Below, piece after piece: positions 1-6,258 of a DNA stretch of 6,623 nt. The stretch spans positions 1 to 6,623 of the forward strand of contig CAKPQY010000044.1 of assembly GCA_934179885.1 (NCBI GenBank). The letters run 5' to 3'. Under the pieces are notes generated by a model. The model was given only the letters and a program-made list of their open reading frames with translations, was not told the DNA's origin and made no database searches. The stretch is from an uncultured Clostridia bacterium (GTDB lineage: Bacteria > Bacillota > Clostridia > TANB77 > CAG-508). Numbering within the stretch: position 1 is the stretch's first letter; each line of letters starts with the position of its first letter. Made by a program: the position numbers and the translations under genes.

Positions 1-361
1 TTGTTGTTACTACTATTAGATTCTTTTTTTCATTTATTTTGTTTAATGTTTCTATTCTTTCATATGGTAAGTCTTTGCTTTCTGCCACATAATCATATGT
101 TACTATTTCTTTTTTAGGGAATAATACTACATTTTCTGTTTCAAATGTTTTTATGTTTTCTAATATTTTCTTTGCTTGTATTTCATTATATGTTACAAGT
201 AAAATTGGCTTTTTGTTATATCCTTTTATTGCTGAAATGATTTCTGACATTCCAACGCCAGTTAAGCCCGATATTGATATCGGGCTTTTTTCTTTTTCTA
301 TTTGTTTGCTTAGGTCTACAAATTTTTTTGATTTGCCTAATTCTCCTATTATGGTATTCAT
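1..361 (-). CDS. mfd: Transcription-repair coupling factor Mfd, N-terminal fragment (runs off left edge)
   Basis: Mfd is a cytoplasmic ATP-driven translocase that pushes stalled RNA polymerase off damaged DNA and recruits UvrA. Only the first 120 or so codons are visible; the stop lies beyond position 1, so this is a window edge and not a truncation. The visible part is the start of the UvrB-like domain. Residues 30-44 contain SGLTGVGMSE, which occupies the place of the UvrB Walker A (G-x-T-G-x-G-K-T) but has M and S instead of K and T. This degenerate P-loop is typical of Mfd and argues against UvrB. Next come PILLVTYNEIQAKKI (52-66), the LFPKKEIVTYDYVAES stretch (80-95), ERIETLNKI (101-109) and LIVVTT at the edge, all in the family order. 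Start choice: an AGAGGA motif sits at 374-379, directly against an in-frame ATG at 373; the ATG at 361 has more workable spacing and is preferred, but 373 is possible. It is divergent from the 102-residue gene. Identity is inferred from motif order without a database search. Confidence 0.88.
   Translation of the reverse strand, partial: MNTIIGELGKSKKFVDLSKQIEKEKSPISISGLTGVGMSEIISAIKGYNKKPILLVTYNEIQAKKILENIKTFETENVVLFPKKEIVTYDYVAESKDLPYERIETLNKINEKKNLIVVTT
264..298 (+). terminator. Terminator-like hairpin on the plus strand, inside and antisense to mfd
   Basis: A perfect inverted repeat with 11-base arms (264-274 and 277-287) and a 2-base centre contains a GCCCG/CGGGC core. It is followed on the plus strand by six T's (286-291), C, then five T's (293-297). 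This is the form of an intrinsic terminator, but it lies within mfd codons about 25-32 of the opposite strand. On the minus strand no T-run follows, so it should not stop mfd transcription. It could end antisense or read-through transcripts entering from the left, or be a coincidence of the coding sequence. Confidence 0.45.
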
Positions 362-435
362 TTTTAATTTCATTCCTCTCAAGTCACTGGATTATAATGT
401 TTTTTAGCTTATTTTCCTGTTTGTTTGACTTATAT

Positions 436-441
436 ATTATA
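436..441 (-). promoter_or_regulatory. Possible -10 element for mfd
   Basis: Reading the minus strand, a perfect TATAAT lies here, which would start transcription near 429 and give a leader of about 70 bases before the ATG at 361. No good -35 is visible at the right distance (best is TTCCAT). A second minus-strand TATAAT at 391-396 would give a leader of about 23 bases but also lacks a -35. The gene must have a promoter in this divergent spacer, since the neighbour points away, but which box is used is uncertain in such AT-rich DNA. Confidence 0.35.
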
Positions 442-491
442 CTATATTTTTAAGTTAAATGGAAGTGTTTTTTTATTATTATATACATTTT

Positions 492-520
492 TTGCTTTTT
501 ATAAAAAAATATGTTATAAT
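492..520 (+). promoter_or_regulatory. Strong sigma-A type promoter of the 102-residue protein gene
   Basis: The -35 is TTGCTT (492-497), then a spacer of exactly 17 bases, then a perfect TATAAT (515-520). A TG at 512-513 makes it an extended -10 (TGTTATAAT). Transcription is expected to start around 527, leaving a leader of about 25 bases that ends in a near-perfect ribosome-binding site. The leader is too short for a riboswitch or attenuator. Confidence 0.75.
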
Positions 521-552
521 TAATGCATAAATACTTTTAAGGAGGACAAATT

Positions 553-861
553 ATGTCGACAGCTATTGTAACACCTCATGTGCGGAAGGAAATTTCTGAA
601 GAAATTTGTCATAAGGCTATTGACCTTATGTTTCCCGATTTACCAACTTGTTCTGCAAAAAGGGATAAGTTAATTACTTTTATTAAAGAGCGTTTTGGAA
701 ATTTGGACTGTTGTGTTTTATACCAAAAGTCAAAAAATTTCAACGAGCTCTGCAATAAATTATCACTTGATCCGGGAACTAAGGAAGTGATAATCCTTGG
801 TGATTATAGTGTGTTCTATAGTGCAAACTATCATGTACCACCACTTCCGATTTCCTGCTAG
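553..861 (+). CDS. Unrecognised 102-residue cysteine-containing protein
   Basis: I do not recognise this protein or assign it a function. It is very likely a real gene: AAGGAGG (539-545) lies 7 bases before the ATG, an extended -10 promoter lies just upstream, and a 16-bp hairpin follows the TAG. The protein is soluble-looking, with no signal peptide or membrane segment. By residue pattern it has two likely amphipathic helices (about 9-27 and 35-48), a hydrophobic strand (LDCCVLYQ, 51-58), a third helix (62-70), a second strand (KEVIILGDY, 77-85) and an aromatic and proline-rich tail ending in SC. There are six cysteines (19, 33, 53, 54, 67, 102) but no CxxC pair. By hand count the gene is about 36% G+C, above its neighbours, and uses codons such as CGG, TCG, CCG and CTC that are scarce nearby, which may mean recent acquisition. 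It stands alone as a single-gene unit convergent with topB. It could be an orphan, a small accessory protein or a domain too diverged to name. Confidence 0.8.
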   Translation: MSTAIVTPHVRKEISEEICHKAIDLMFPDLPTCSAKRDKLITFIKERFGNLDCCVLYQKSKNFNELCNKLSLDPGTKEVIILGDYSVFYSANYHVPPLPISC

Positions 862-864
862 CAA

Positions 865-906
865 GAAGGAGTAAATTGCAACTGCAATTTACTCCTTCCT
901 CCTTTT
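865..906 (+). terminator. Hairpin terminator between the convergent 102-residue gene and topB
   Basis: Perfect 16-base arms (865-880 and 883-898) flank a 2-base centre, starting four bases after the stop of the 102-residue gene. The following CTCCTTTT is only a modest T-tract. On the minus strand the hairpin lies about 10 bases past the topB stop but is followed by TTGCTAGC, an even poorer tract. It probably serves the plus-strand gene and may also block topB read-through as a structural barrier. Confidence 0.65.
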
Positions 907-907
907 A

Positions 908-2869
908 TTACATTTTCACAACTAATTTATTAAATTTAGAATTAATATAATTTTCCAATTTATCCATAAAAACTTCTGGTTTAATCTCTTTTTTAGCAAC
1001 CATATCTAATCCTTTTTCCCAACTTGCAGTAAGTTTTGGGTTTAGCATATCTGGCATAGAGCTATTTACTATATCATAGATAATCTCACCCTTATTTGTT
1101 GGAGTAACAATTTGTGTTTTTTTATTAATATCTATATATTTTATTTTTTCTAGTTTTTCAATAATTCCACCTCTTGTAGCACTTGTTCCAATTCCAGCTC
1201 CTTTTATTTGTTCACGGAGTTCTTCATCTTCTATTAGCTTTCCGGCATTTTCCATTGCTAAAATTAAAGAACCTGAATTATATCTTGTAGGAGGATTAGT
1301 TTCTGCTTCTTTTGTTTCATAATTTCTTACAACTAGTTTCTGTCCTTTTTTTAAATTCTTTAAAATTTCTAAATTTGTATCATCTGTTTTTTCCACATTT
1401 TCTTCATTATCTGTGGATTCTTGCTGTCCTTTTTCCTTTTTCATTTCATTTGATTTTGCTATTTCTAAATACCCTAAATTCACACAAACTTTTCCACTTG
1501 CATAAAAAGTTTCATTCTCTACATTTATAGTAACTTGAACTTTATTATATTCTGCTGGTGGATAAAAAATTGCTAAAAATCTTTTTACTATTAATTTATA
1601 AATTTGCTTATGTAATTCTGGCAATTTTTCATAATTCTCATATCCTTGCCCTGTTGGTATAATTGCGTAGTGGTCTGTTATTTTGCTGTCATTTACATAT
1701 TTTGTTTTTGCTAAATTATTTGTTGGATATTTTTCATCTACCATTTTCTTTATATATCCTTGAATTTCTTCATCTTTATATCCTCTTGCAATTCCATTTA
1801 AATTTTTAGAGATTTCTTTTGCAACTGCTGTTGATAATACTCTTGCATCAGTTCTTGGATATGTTACTAATTTTTTTTCATACAAGTTTTGGATTACTTC
1901 TAGTGTTTCATCTGGTTTTATTTTAAATCTTTTTGTACATTCATTTTGAATTTCAGCTAAGTTAAATAATAATGGTGCATTTTCTTTTTGTTTTGATTTT
2001 TTTAATTCACTAATTTCTGCTTCTTTTCCTTGAAGTGAAACTATAAAATCTCTTGCTTTTTTCTCTTCTTTAAATCCTGTTTCATTGTATAACAATGGTG
2101 ATTCAAAAACTTTTGATTTTTCATTTACTTTCCATTCAGCTTTAAATGATGAATTTTCATCTCCAAATTCACCAACTATTTTATAATATTTTGTTTTTAC
2201 AAAATTTCTAATCTCTCTTTCTCTTGACACTATCATTCCTAAAACACATGTCATAACACGTCCTACTGAAATTGATGTTTTTTCTTCATTGATTTTACTT
2301 GCTAGACTTTTTCCATGTGTTATTGATAATAATCTTGAAAAATTGATTCCTATTAAATAGTCTTCTTTTGCTCTTAAATAAGCACTATCTGATAAGCTAT
2401 CATATTCTGATTGGTCTTTTGCTTCTCTTATTCCCCTTAATATTTCTTCTTCTGTTTGTGAATCTATCCAAACCCTTTTTAATTTTGCATTTGGATTTGG
2501 ATGTGCCATCATTAAAACTAACCTTTGTATATATTCTCCCTCACGTCCTGAGTCACCTGCATTATATATTTTTTCTATATCTTCTCTTTGCATTAAGCTT
2601 TGTACTATATTAAACTGATTTTGCACATTTGGTATTATTTCATATTTCCATTCTTTTGGAATAAATGGAAGTGTGTCTAGTCTCCAAAATTTTAGTTTTT
2701 CATCATATTTTTCTGGATAGCTCATTGTTACTAGATGTCCTACACACCAAGTTATTATCCATTCATCTGATTCTATATATCCATTTTTCCTTGGTTGCGT
2801 TATTTTTAATGCTTTTGCAAATTCCATTGCTACTGATGGCTTTTCTGTTATTAATAATTTTTTGCCCAT
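908..2869 (-). CDS. topB: DNA topoisomerase III (type IA)
   Basis: A type IA topoisomerase cuts one DNA strand through a 5'-phosphotyrosine link and passes another strand through; TopB mainly decatenates and resolves replication or recombination intermediates. At 653 residues it is complete. The TOPRIM domain opens with LLITEKPSVA (metal-site E9) and continues to AGDSGREGEYIQRLV (D106, E110, E112; the D-x-G form is common in TopB). SVGRVMTCVLGMIVSRE (201-217) is the family block usually written VGRVQTPTLG. The catalytic tyrosine is Y337 in KLVTYPRTDARVL. KITDHYAIIPTG (397-408, with H400) and GIGTSATRGGIIEKL (559-573) follow as expected. A charged, probably disordered insert covers about 472-498. 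There is no C-terminal zinc-finger region. An AGGA site (2877-2880) lies 7 bases before the ATG, overlapping the end of the HD gene, and the two genes are 4 bases apart, so they are co-transcribed and perhaps translationally coupled. No conjugation or integration genes are visible, so this looks chromosomal and not carried by an integrative element. Confidence 0.95.
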   Translation of the reverse strand: MGKKLLITEKPSVAMEFAKALKITQPRKNGYIESDEWIITWCVGHLVTMSYPEKYDEKLKFWRLDTLPFIPKEWKYEIIPNVQNQFNIVQSLMQREDIEKIYNAGDSGREGEYIQRLVLMMAHPNPNAKLKRVWIDSQTEEEILRGIREAKDQSEYDSLSDSAYLRAKEDYLIGINFSRLLSITHGKSLASKINEEKTSISVGRVMTCVLGMIVSREREIRNFVKTKYYKIVGEFGDENSSFKAEWKVNEKSKVFESPLLYNETGFKEEKKARDFIVSLQGKEAEISELKKSKQKENAPLLFNLAEIQNECTKRFKIKPDETLEVIQNLYEKKLVTYPRTDARVLSTAVAKEISKNLNGIARGYKDEEIQGYIKKMVDEKYPTNNLAKTKYVNDSKITDHYAIIPTGQGYENYEKLPELHKQIYKLIVKRFLAIFYPPAEYNKVQVTINVENETFYASGKVCVNLGYLEIAKSNEMKKEKGQQESTDNEENVEKTDDTNLEILKNLKKGQKLVVRNYETKEAETNPPTRYNSGSLILAMENAGKLIEDEELREQIKGAGIGTSATRGGIIEKLEKIKYIDINKKTQIVTPTNKGEIIYDIVNSSMPDMLNPKLTASWEKGLDMVAKKEIKPEVFMDKLENYINSKFNKLVVKM

Positions 2870-2873
2870 TTTA

Positions 2874-3641
2874 TCATCCTTTTTCTTCTAGATATTTTTT
2901 TGCTGTCTCATATATTTCATTATATCTTTTCATAGTTTGCTCATCTTTAAATATAAATCTCTTATATAGTTTATCTAAATATTTATTTTCTTTAATTATC
3001 TGTAAACTTTGACAAAAATTAAAATCAAATATATATGCAAAATGGCTAACTAATATGTCTGCACTGGTTTTTCTATTTTTATAGTTAATTATTTTGTTTT
3101 CCATAAATTCTCTATATATTTCATCTGTTATTTTATCATTTGATAAATCTTCACTTTCCCATATTGCTTTTTTATCATCTACTGTTAATATATAGCATAT
3201 ATCTATTTTATCTGCATCTCTAATTATTTTTGCATGAAGATCTTCTTTTTTTCCTAGCCCATCCTCTATTTTAGCCCTATTGTGATTCAATATTGCTGTT
3301 TTTATAATATTATCATATTTATCAATATCAATAAACTTTCTAATTAATCCATCTCCAAATAATAATTTAACTCCATATTCTCCATGATTTATGCTATCTT
3401 TGTCAACAAATGTATGATATTTTCTTACTTGCTCAAATCTTCCTATATCATGTAATAATCCTATTAATTCAGCTAATTCTATATCTTCTTTACTTAAATT
3501 TTGTTGGCAAGCTATTTGTTTTGCTATCTGTGAAACTCTTTCAATATGAGCTATTTTTATTTTTATTTTTTTATCTTCTGGATTGTAGTTTTTTACATAT
3601 TCTTTAAATTCTTGTTTTGCTTTTTCTACATCTACTACCAC
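2874..3641 (-). CDS. HD-domain phosphohydrolase of unknown substrate
   Basis: The HD superfamily consists of metal-dependent phosphohydrolases, often acting on nucleotides or cyclic nucleotides. Counting from the GTG at 3650, the ligand pattern is complete: H35 (AHIERV), H67-D68 (LLHDIGRFEQ), H79, H89 (NHGEYG), H123 (LNHNR) and D145 (RDADKIDI). All sit in the first 150 residues; the remaining 110 are helical and charged, with no second recognised domain, signal peptide or membrane segment. Nothing visible defines the substrate. Start choice: no ATG is available near the front. Two in-frame GTG codons lie at 3650 and 3641. AGGTGAT (3646-3652), a 7-base match to the extended anti-Shine-Dalgarno complement, overlaps the first GTG and is well placed for the second, so 3641 (255 residues) is preferred over 3650 (258). 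It is the first gene of a unit with topB, whose start lies 4 bases after this stop. The pairing hints at a nucleic-acid or nucleotide role, but that is only inference. Confidence 0.88.
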   Translation of the reverse strand: MVVDVEKAKQEFKEYVKNYNPEDKKIKIKIAHIERVSQIAKQIACQQNLSKEDIELAELIGLLHDIGRFEQVRKYHTFVDKDSINHGEYGVKLLFGDGLIRKFIDIDKYDNIIKTAILNHNRAKIEDGLGKKEDLHAKIIRDADKIDICYILTVDDKKAIWESEDLSNDKITDEIYREFMENKIINYKNRKTSADILVSHFAYIFDFNFCQSLQIIKENKYLDKLYKRFIFKDEQTMKRYNEIYETAKKYLEEKG

Positions 3642-3645
3642 TTCT

Positions 3646-3652
3646 ATCACCT
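3646..3652 (-). promoter_or_regulatory. Ribosome-binding site deciding the HD gene start
   Basis: On the minus strand AGGTGAT lies 4 bases before the GTG at 3641; counted from its GG, the spacing to that GTG is 8 bases. The same bases include the upstream GTG at 3650, which has no site of its own. This supports translation from 3641. Confidence 0.5.
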
Positions 3653-3664
3653 GTTTTGAATTCT

Positions 3665-3670
3665 ATCATA
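3665..3670 (-). promoter_or_regulatory. Possible -10 element for the HD-topB unit
   Basis: Minus-strand TATGAT would place the start of transcription near 3658, giving a very short leader of under 20 bases before the GTG at 3641. No good -35 is seen 16-18 bases upstream, and other AT-rich hexamers nearby (TATTAT, TATATT) compete. A promoter must lie in this divergent spacer, but this exact box is tentative. Confidence 0.3.
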
Positions 3671-3716
3671 ATATATTTTATTTTTAAAGTAGTATTTTAA
3701 AATTTAGCAAAAAACC

Positions 3717-3745
3717 TTGAAAGTGCTATATTTTTGTTATATAAT
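3717..3745 (+). promoter_or_regulatory. Sigma-A type promoter of leuS
   Basis: TTGAAA (3717-3722), a 17-base spacer and a perfect TATAAT (3740-3745) form a near-consensus promoter. Transcription should start near 3752, leaving a leader of about 31 bases. That leader holds only the ribosome-binding site AAGGGAG (3768-3774), 8 bases before the ATG. There is no room for a T-box. Confidence 0.8.
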
Positions 3746-3782
3746 ACTATTCATAAATTAAACGCCGAAGGGAGAAATTAAT

Positions 3783-6179
3783 ATGTCATATAATTTTAGT
3801 GAAATAGAAAAAAAATGGCAAAATTATTGGGAAGAAAATAAAACATTTTATACAGATGTATGGGATTTTTCAAAGCCTAAATATTATGCACTAGACATGT
3901 TTCCATATCCATCAGGACAAGGTCTTCATGTTGGACATCCAGAAGGATATACAGCAACAGATATTGTTTCTAGAATGAAAAGAATGCAAGGATACAATGT
4001 TCTTCATCCAATGGGATGGGATGCGTTTGGACTTCCAGCAGAACAATATGCAATTAAAACAGGAAATCATCCAGCTGGATTTACTAGAAAAAATATTGAA
4101 ACTTTTAAAAGGCAATTAAAAATGCTTGGTTTTTCTTTTGATTGGGATAAAGAATTTGCTACATGCGATGAAGATTATTATAAATGGACTCAATGGATTT
4201 TCAGTCAATTATATAAAGACGGTTTAGCAAAATTAGTTGAAATGCCTGTTAACTGGTGTGAAGAATTAGGTTGCGTTTTGTCTAATGATGAAGTTATAAA
4301 TGGAAAAAGTGAAAGGGGAGGTTTCCATGTTGTTCGTAAAAATATGAAACAATGGGTTTTAGATATTCCAAAATATGCTGAAAAATTATTAGATGGTTTA
4401 AATGATTTAGATTGGCCTGAATCAACAAAAGAAATTCAAAGAAATTGGATTGGAAAATCAGTAGGTGCAGAAGTTAAATTTAAAATTGCAGATTCAGATA
4501 ATTTAGATTTTACAGTATTTACAACAAGACCTGATACTTTATTTGGAGCCACATATTGTGTTCTTTCTCCTGAACATGAATTAGTATCAAAAATAACTAC
4601 TTCAGAACAAAAACAAGCTGTAGAAGATTATATTAAACAAGCTGCTTCTAAATCAGATTTAGAAAGAACAGAATTAAATAAAGATAAAACTGGTGTATTT
4701 ACAGGAAGTTATGCAATAAATCCTGTAAATGGTAAAAAAATTCCAGTTTGGATTTCAGATTATGTTTTAGTTACATATGGTACAGGTGCTATTATGGCTG
4801 TTCCTGCACATGATCAAAGAGATTATGAATTTGCAAGTAAATTTGGGATTGAAATCATACCTGTACTAGAAGGTGGAGACATTTCAAAAGAAGCATTTAT
4901 TGGTGATGGATTACATATTAATTCTGAATTTTTAAATGGTTTAAATAAAGAAGATGCAATTAATAAAATGATTGCTTGGCTAGAAGATAAAAAAATAGGA
5001 AATAGAAAAGTAAATTATAAATTAAGAGAATGGATTTTTGCAAGACAACGTTATTGGGGTGAACCACTTCCTGTCGTTTATGATGAAGATGGTAAATGTT
5101 ATATTTTGCCAGAAAATGAATTACCATTAGTTCTACCTGAACTTGAAGATTATAGTCCATCAAAATCAGGTGATTCTCCATTAGATAAAGCTACAGATTG
5201 GGTTAATACTACGTTTGAAGGAAAATCAGTTAAAAGAGAAACAAGTACTATGCCAGGAAGTGCCGGTTCTAGCTGGTATTTCTTAAGATACATAGACCCT
5301 AAAAACAATGATGAATTTGCAAATCAAGAATTATTAAAACATTGGATGCCTGTTGACTTATATCTAGGTGGTCCAGAACACGCAGTTGGGCATTTATTAT
5401 ATTCTAGATTTTGGAATGAATACTTGTATGATAAAGGATTATCTCCCGTTAAGGAACCTTTTGCAAAGCTTCGCCATCAGGGTATGATTTTAGGAACAAA
5501 TGGTGAAAAAATGAGTAAGTCAAAAGGAAATGTTATTAATCCTGATGACATGGTTAAAGAATATGGAGCAGACTCTTTAAGAGTTTATGAAATGTTTATG
5601 GGACCAATAGATGCTGCTAAGCCATGGGATCCTAATGGTATAGATGGTTCTAAAAAATTCTTAGATAAAGTTTGGAGATTATATACTGAATCTAATAAAA
5701 TTAAAACTGAAGAAAACAAAAATCTTGAAAGAGTTTACCATTATACAGTTAAAAAAGTTACTAATGATTATGAAAATATGAACTTTAATACTGCTATTTC
5801 TCAAATGATGATTTTTATAAATGCTGTTAATAAAGAAGATATATTCCCACAAGAATATGCTGAAGGATTTTTAAAATTATTAAATCCTGTAGCACCTCAC
5901 ATCACAGAAGAATTATGGAATGTCGCATTAGGTCATAACGGTACAATAGCTTATGAAAAATGGCCTGAATTTGATGAAATAAAAACTATTAATGATGAAA
6001 TTACTTTACCTATTCAATTTAATGGAAAATTAAAGGCTACTATTTCTATTAATTTAGATGAAGATGAATCATCTGTTAAATCTAAGGTTCATGAGGCTAT
6101 CGACTCTAAATTAGATGGTAAGACTATTGTTAAGGAAATATATGTTAAAAATAAAATTTATAATATTGTTGTGAAATAA
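3783..6179 (+). CDS. leuS: Leucyl-tRNA synthetase
   Basis: LeuRS attaches leucine to tRNA-Leu and hydrolyses mischarged products. The 798-residue protein is complete and close to the usual length for Gram-positive bacteria. The Rossmann catalytic core begins with [19 protein letters not shown], whose HVGH (49-52) is the HIGH signature, and ends with KMSKS (576-580) in [11 protein letters not shown]. Between them is the editing (CP1) domain: TTRPDTLFG (247-255), with T252 in the position of the threonine that excludes leucine from the editing site, and [19 protein letters not shown] (333-351) with D344 and D347 as the editing aspartates. [16 protein letters not shown] (415-430) and the [11 protein letters not shown] block (496-506) follow as in class Ia enzymes. 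The anticodon-binding helices (about 640-715, including [13 protein letters not shown]) and a small C-terminal domain (740-798) close it. All key residues are present. It is a single-gene unit with a strong promoter and hairpin terminator; no T-box controls it. Confidence 0.98.
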   Translation: MSYNFSEIEKKWQNYWEENKTFYTDVWDFSKPKYYALDMFPYPSGQGLHVGHPEGYTATDIVSRMKRMQGYNVLHPMGWDAFGLPAEQYAIKTGNHPAGFTRKNIETFKRQLKMLGFSFDWDKEFATCDEDYYKWTQWIFSQLYKDGLAKLVEMPVNWCEELGCVLSNDEVINGKSERGGFHVVRKNMKQWVLDIPKYAEKLLDGLNDLDWPESTKEIQRNWIGKSVGAEVKFKIADSDNLDFTVFTTRPDTLFGATYCVLSPEHELVSKITTSEQKQAVEDYIKQAASKSDLERTELNKDKTGVFTGSYAINPVNGKKIPVWISDYVLVTYGTGAIMAVPAHDQRDYEFASKFGIEIIPVLEGGDISKEAFIGDGLHINSEFLNGLNKEDAINKMIAWLEDKKIGNRKVNYKLREWIFARQRYWGEPLPVVYDEDGKCYILPENELPLVLPELEDYSPSKSGDSPLDKATDWVNTTFEGKSVKRETSTMPGSAGSSWYFLRYIDPKNNDEFANQELLKHWMPVDLYLGGPEHAVGHLLYSRFWNEYLYDKGLSPVKEPFAKLRHQGMILGTNGEKMSKSKGNVINPDDMVKEYGADSLRVYEMFMGPIDAAKPWDPNGIDGSKKFLDKVWRLYTESNKIKTEENKNLERVYHYTVKKVTNDYENMNFNTAISQMMIFINAVNKEDIFPQEYAEGFLKLLNPVAPHITEELWNVALGHNGTIAYEKWPEFDEIKTINDEITLPIQFNGKLKATISINLDEDESSVKSKVHEAIDSKLDGKTIVKEIYVKNKIYNIVVK

Positions 6180-6214
6180 TTAATTTAAATATATTTTTAG
6201 AATTTAAAAATTGT

Positions 6215-6254
6215 AACCCTATTGAATATTAAAGTTCAATAGGGTTTATTTTGG
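6215..6254. terminator. Bidirectional hairpin terminator between leuS and the coiled-coil gene
   Basis: Perfect 12-base arms (6215-6226 and 6235-6246) enclose an 8-base loop, 35 bases after the leuS stop. On the plus strand the hairpin is followed by TATTTT; on the minus strand by TTACAATTTTT. The two genes converge here, so one hairpin can end both transcripts. Confidence 0.8.
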
Positions 6255-6258
6255 AAAT

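Noticed and set aside
1..361. Identification of the left-edge gene as uvrB
   Set aside because: The P-loop position reads GLTGVGMSE and not a GKT Walker A, and the following blocks match the order expected of Mfd and not UvrB.
153..407. Open plus-strand frame of 84 codons antisense to mfd
   Set aside because: It has no ribosome-binding site, its product is the hydrophobic F/L/I-rich string expected from AT-rich antisense DNA, and the opposite strand clearly encodes Mfd.
425..453. Plus-strand TTGACT as the -35 of a second promoter for the 102-residue gene
   Set aside because: No -10 hexamer lies 16-18 bases downstream; the promoter at 492-520 is far better.
871..910. Minus-strand AAAGGAGGAAGGAG just after the topB stop, with a possible nine-codon TTG frame
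   Set aside because: The purine run is the complement of the terminator arm and its flank; the frame is tiny, uses TTG, and lies inside the hairpin.
2665..3012. Plus-strand frame of 115 codons across the topB/HD junction
   Set aside because: It overlaps two well-supported genes on the other strand, has no ribosome-binding site, and its composition is that of an antisense shadow.
3651..3782. A riboswitch or small RNA in the HD-leuS spacer
   Set aside because: The spacer is filled by divergent promoters and a ribosome-binding site; I see no stable hairpin or terminator in it.
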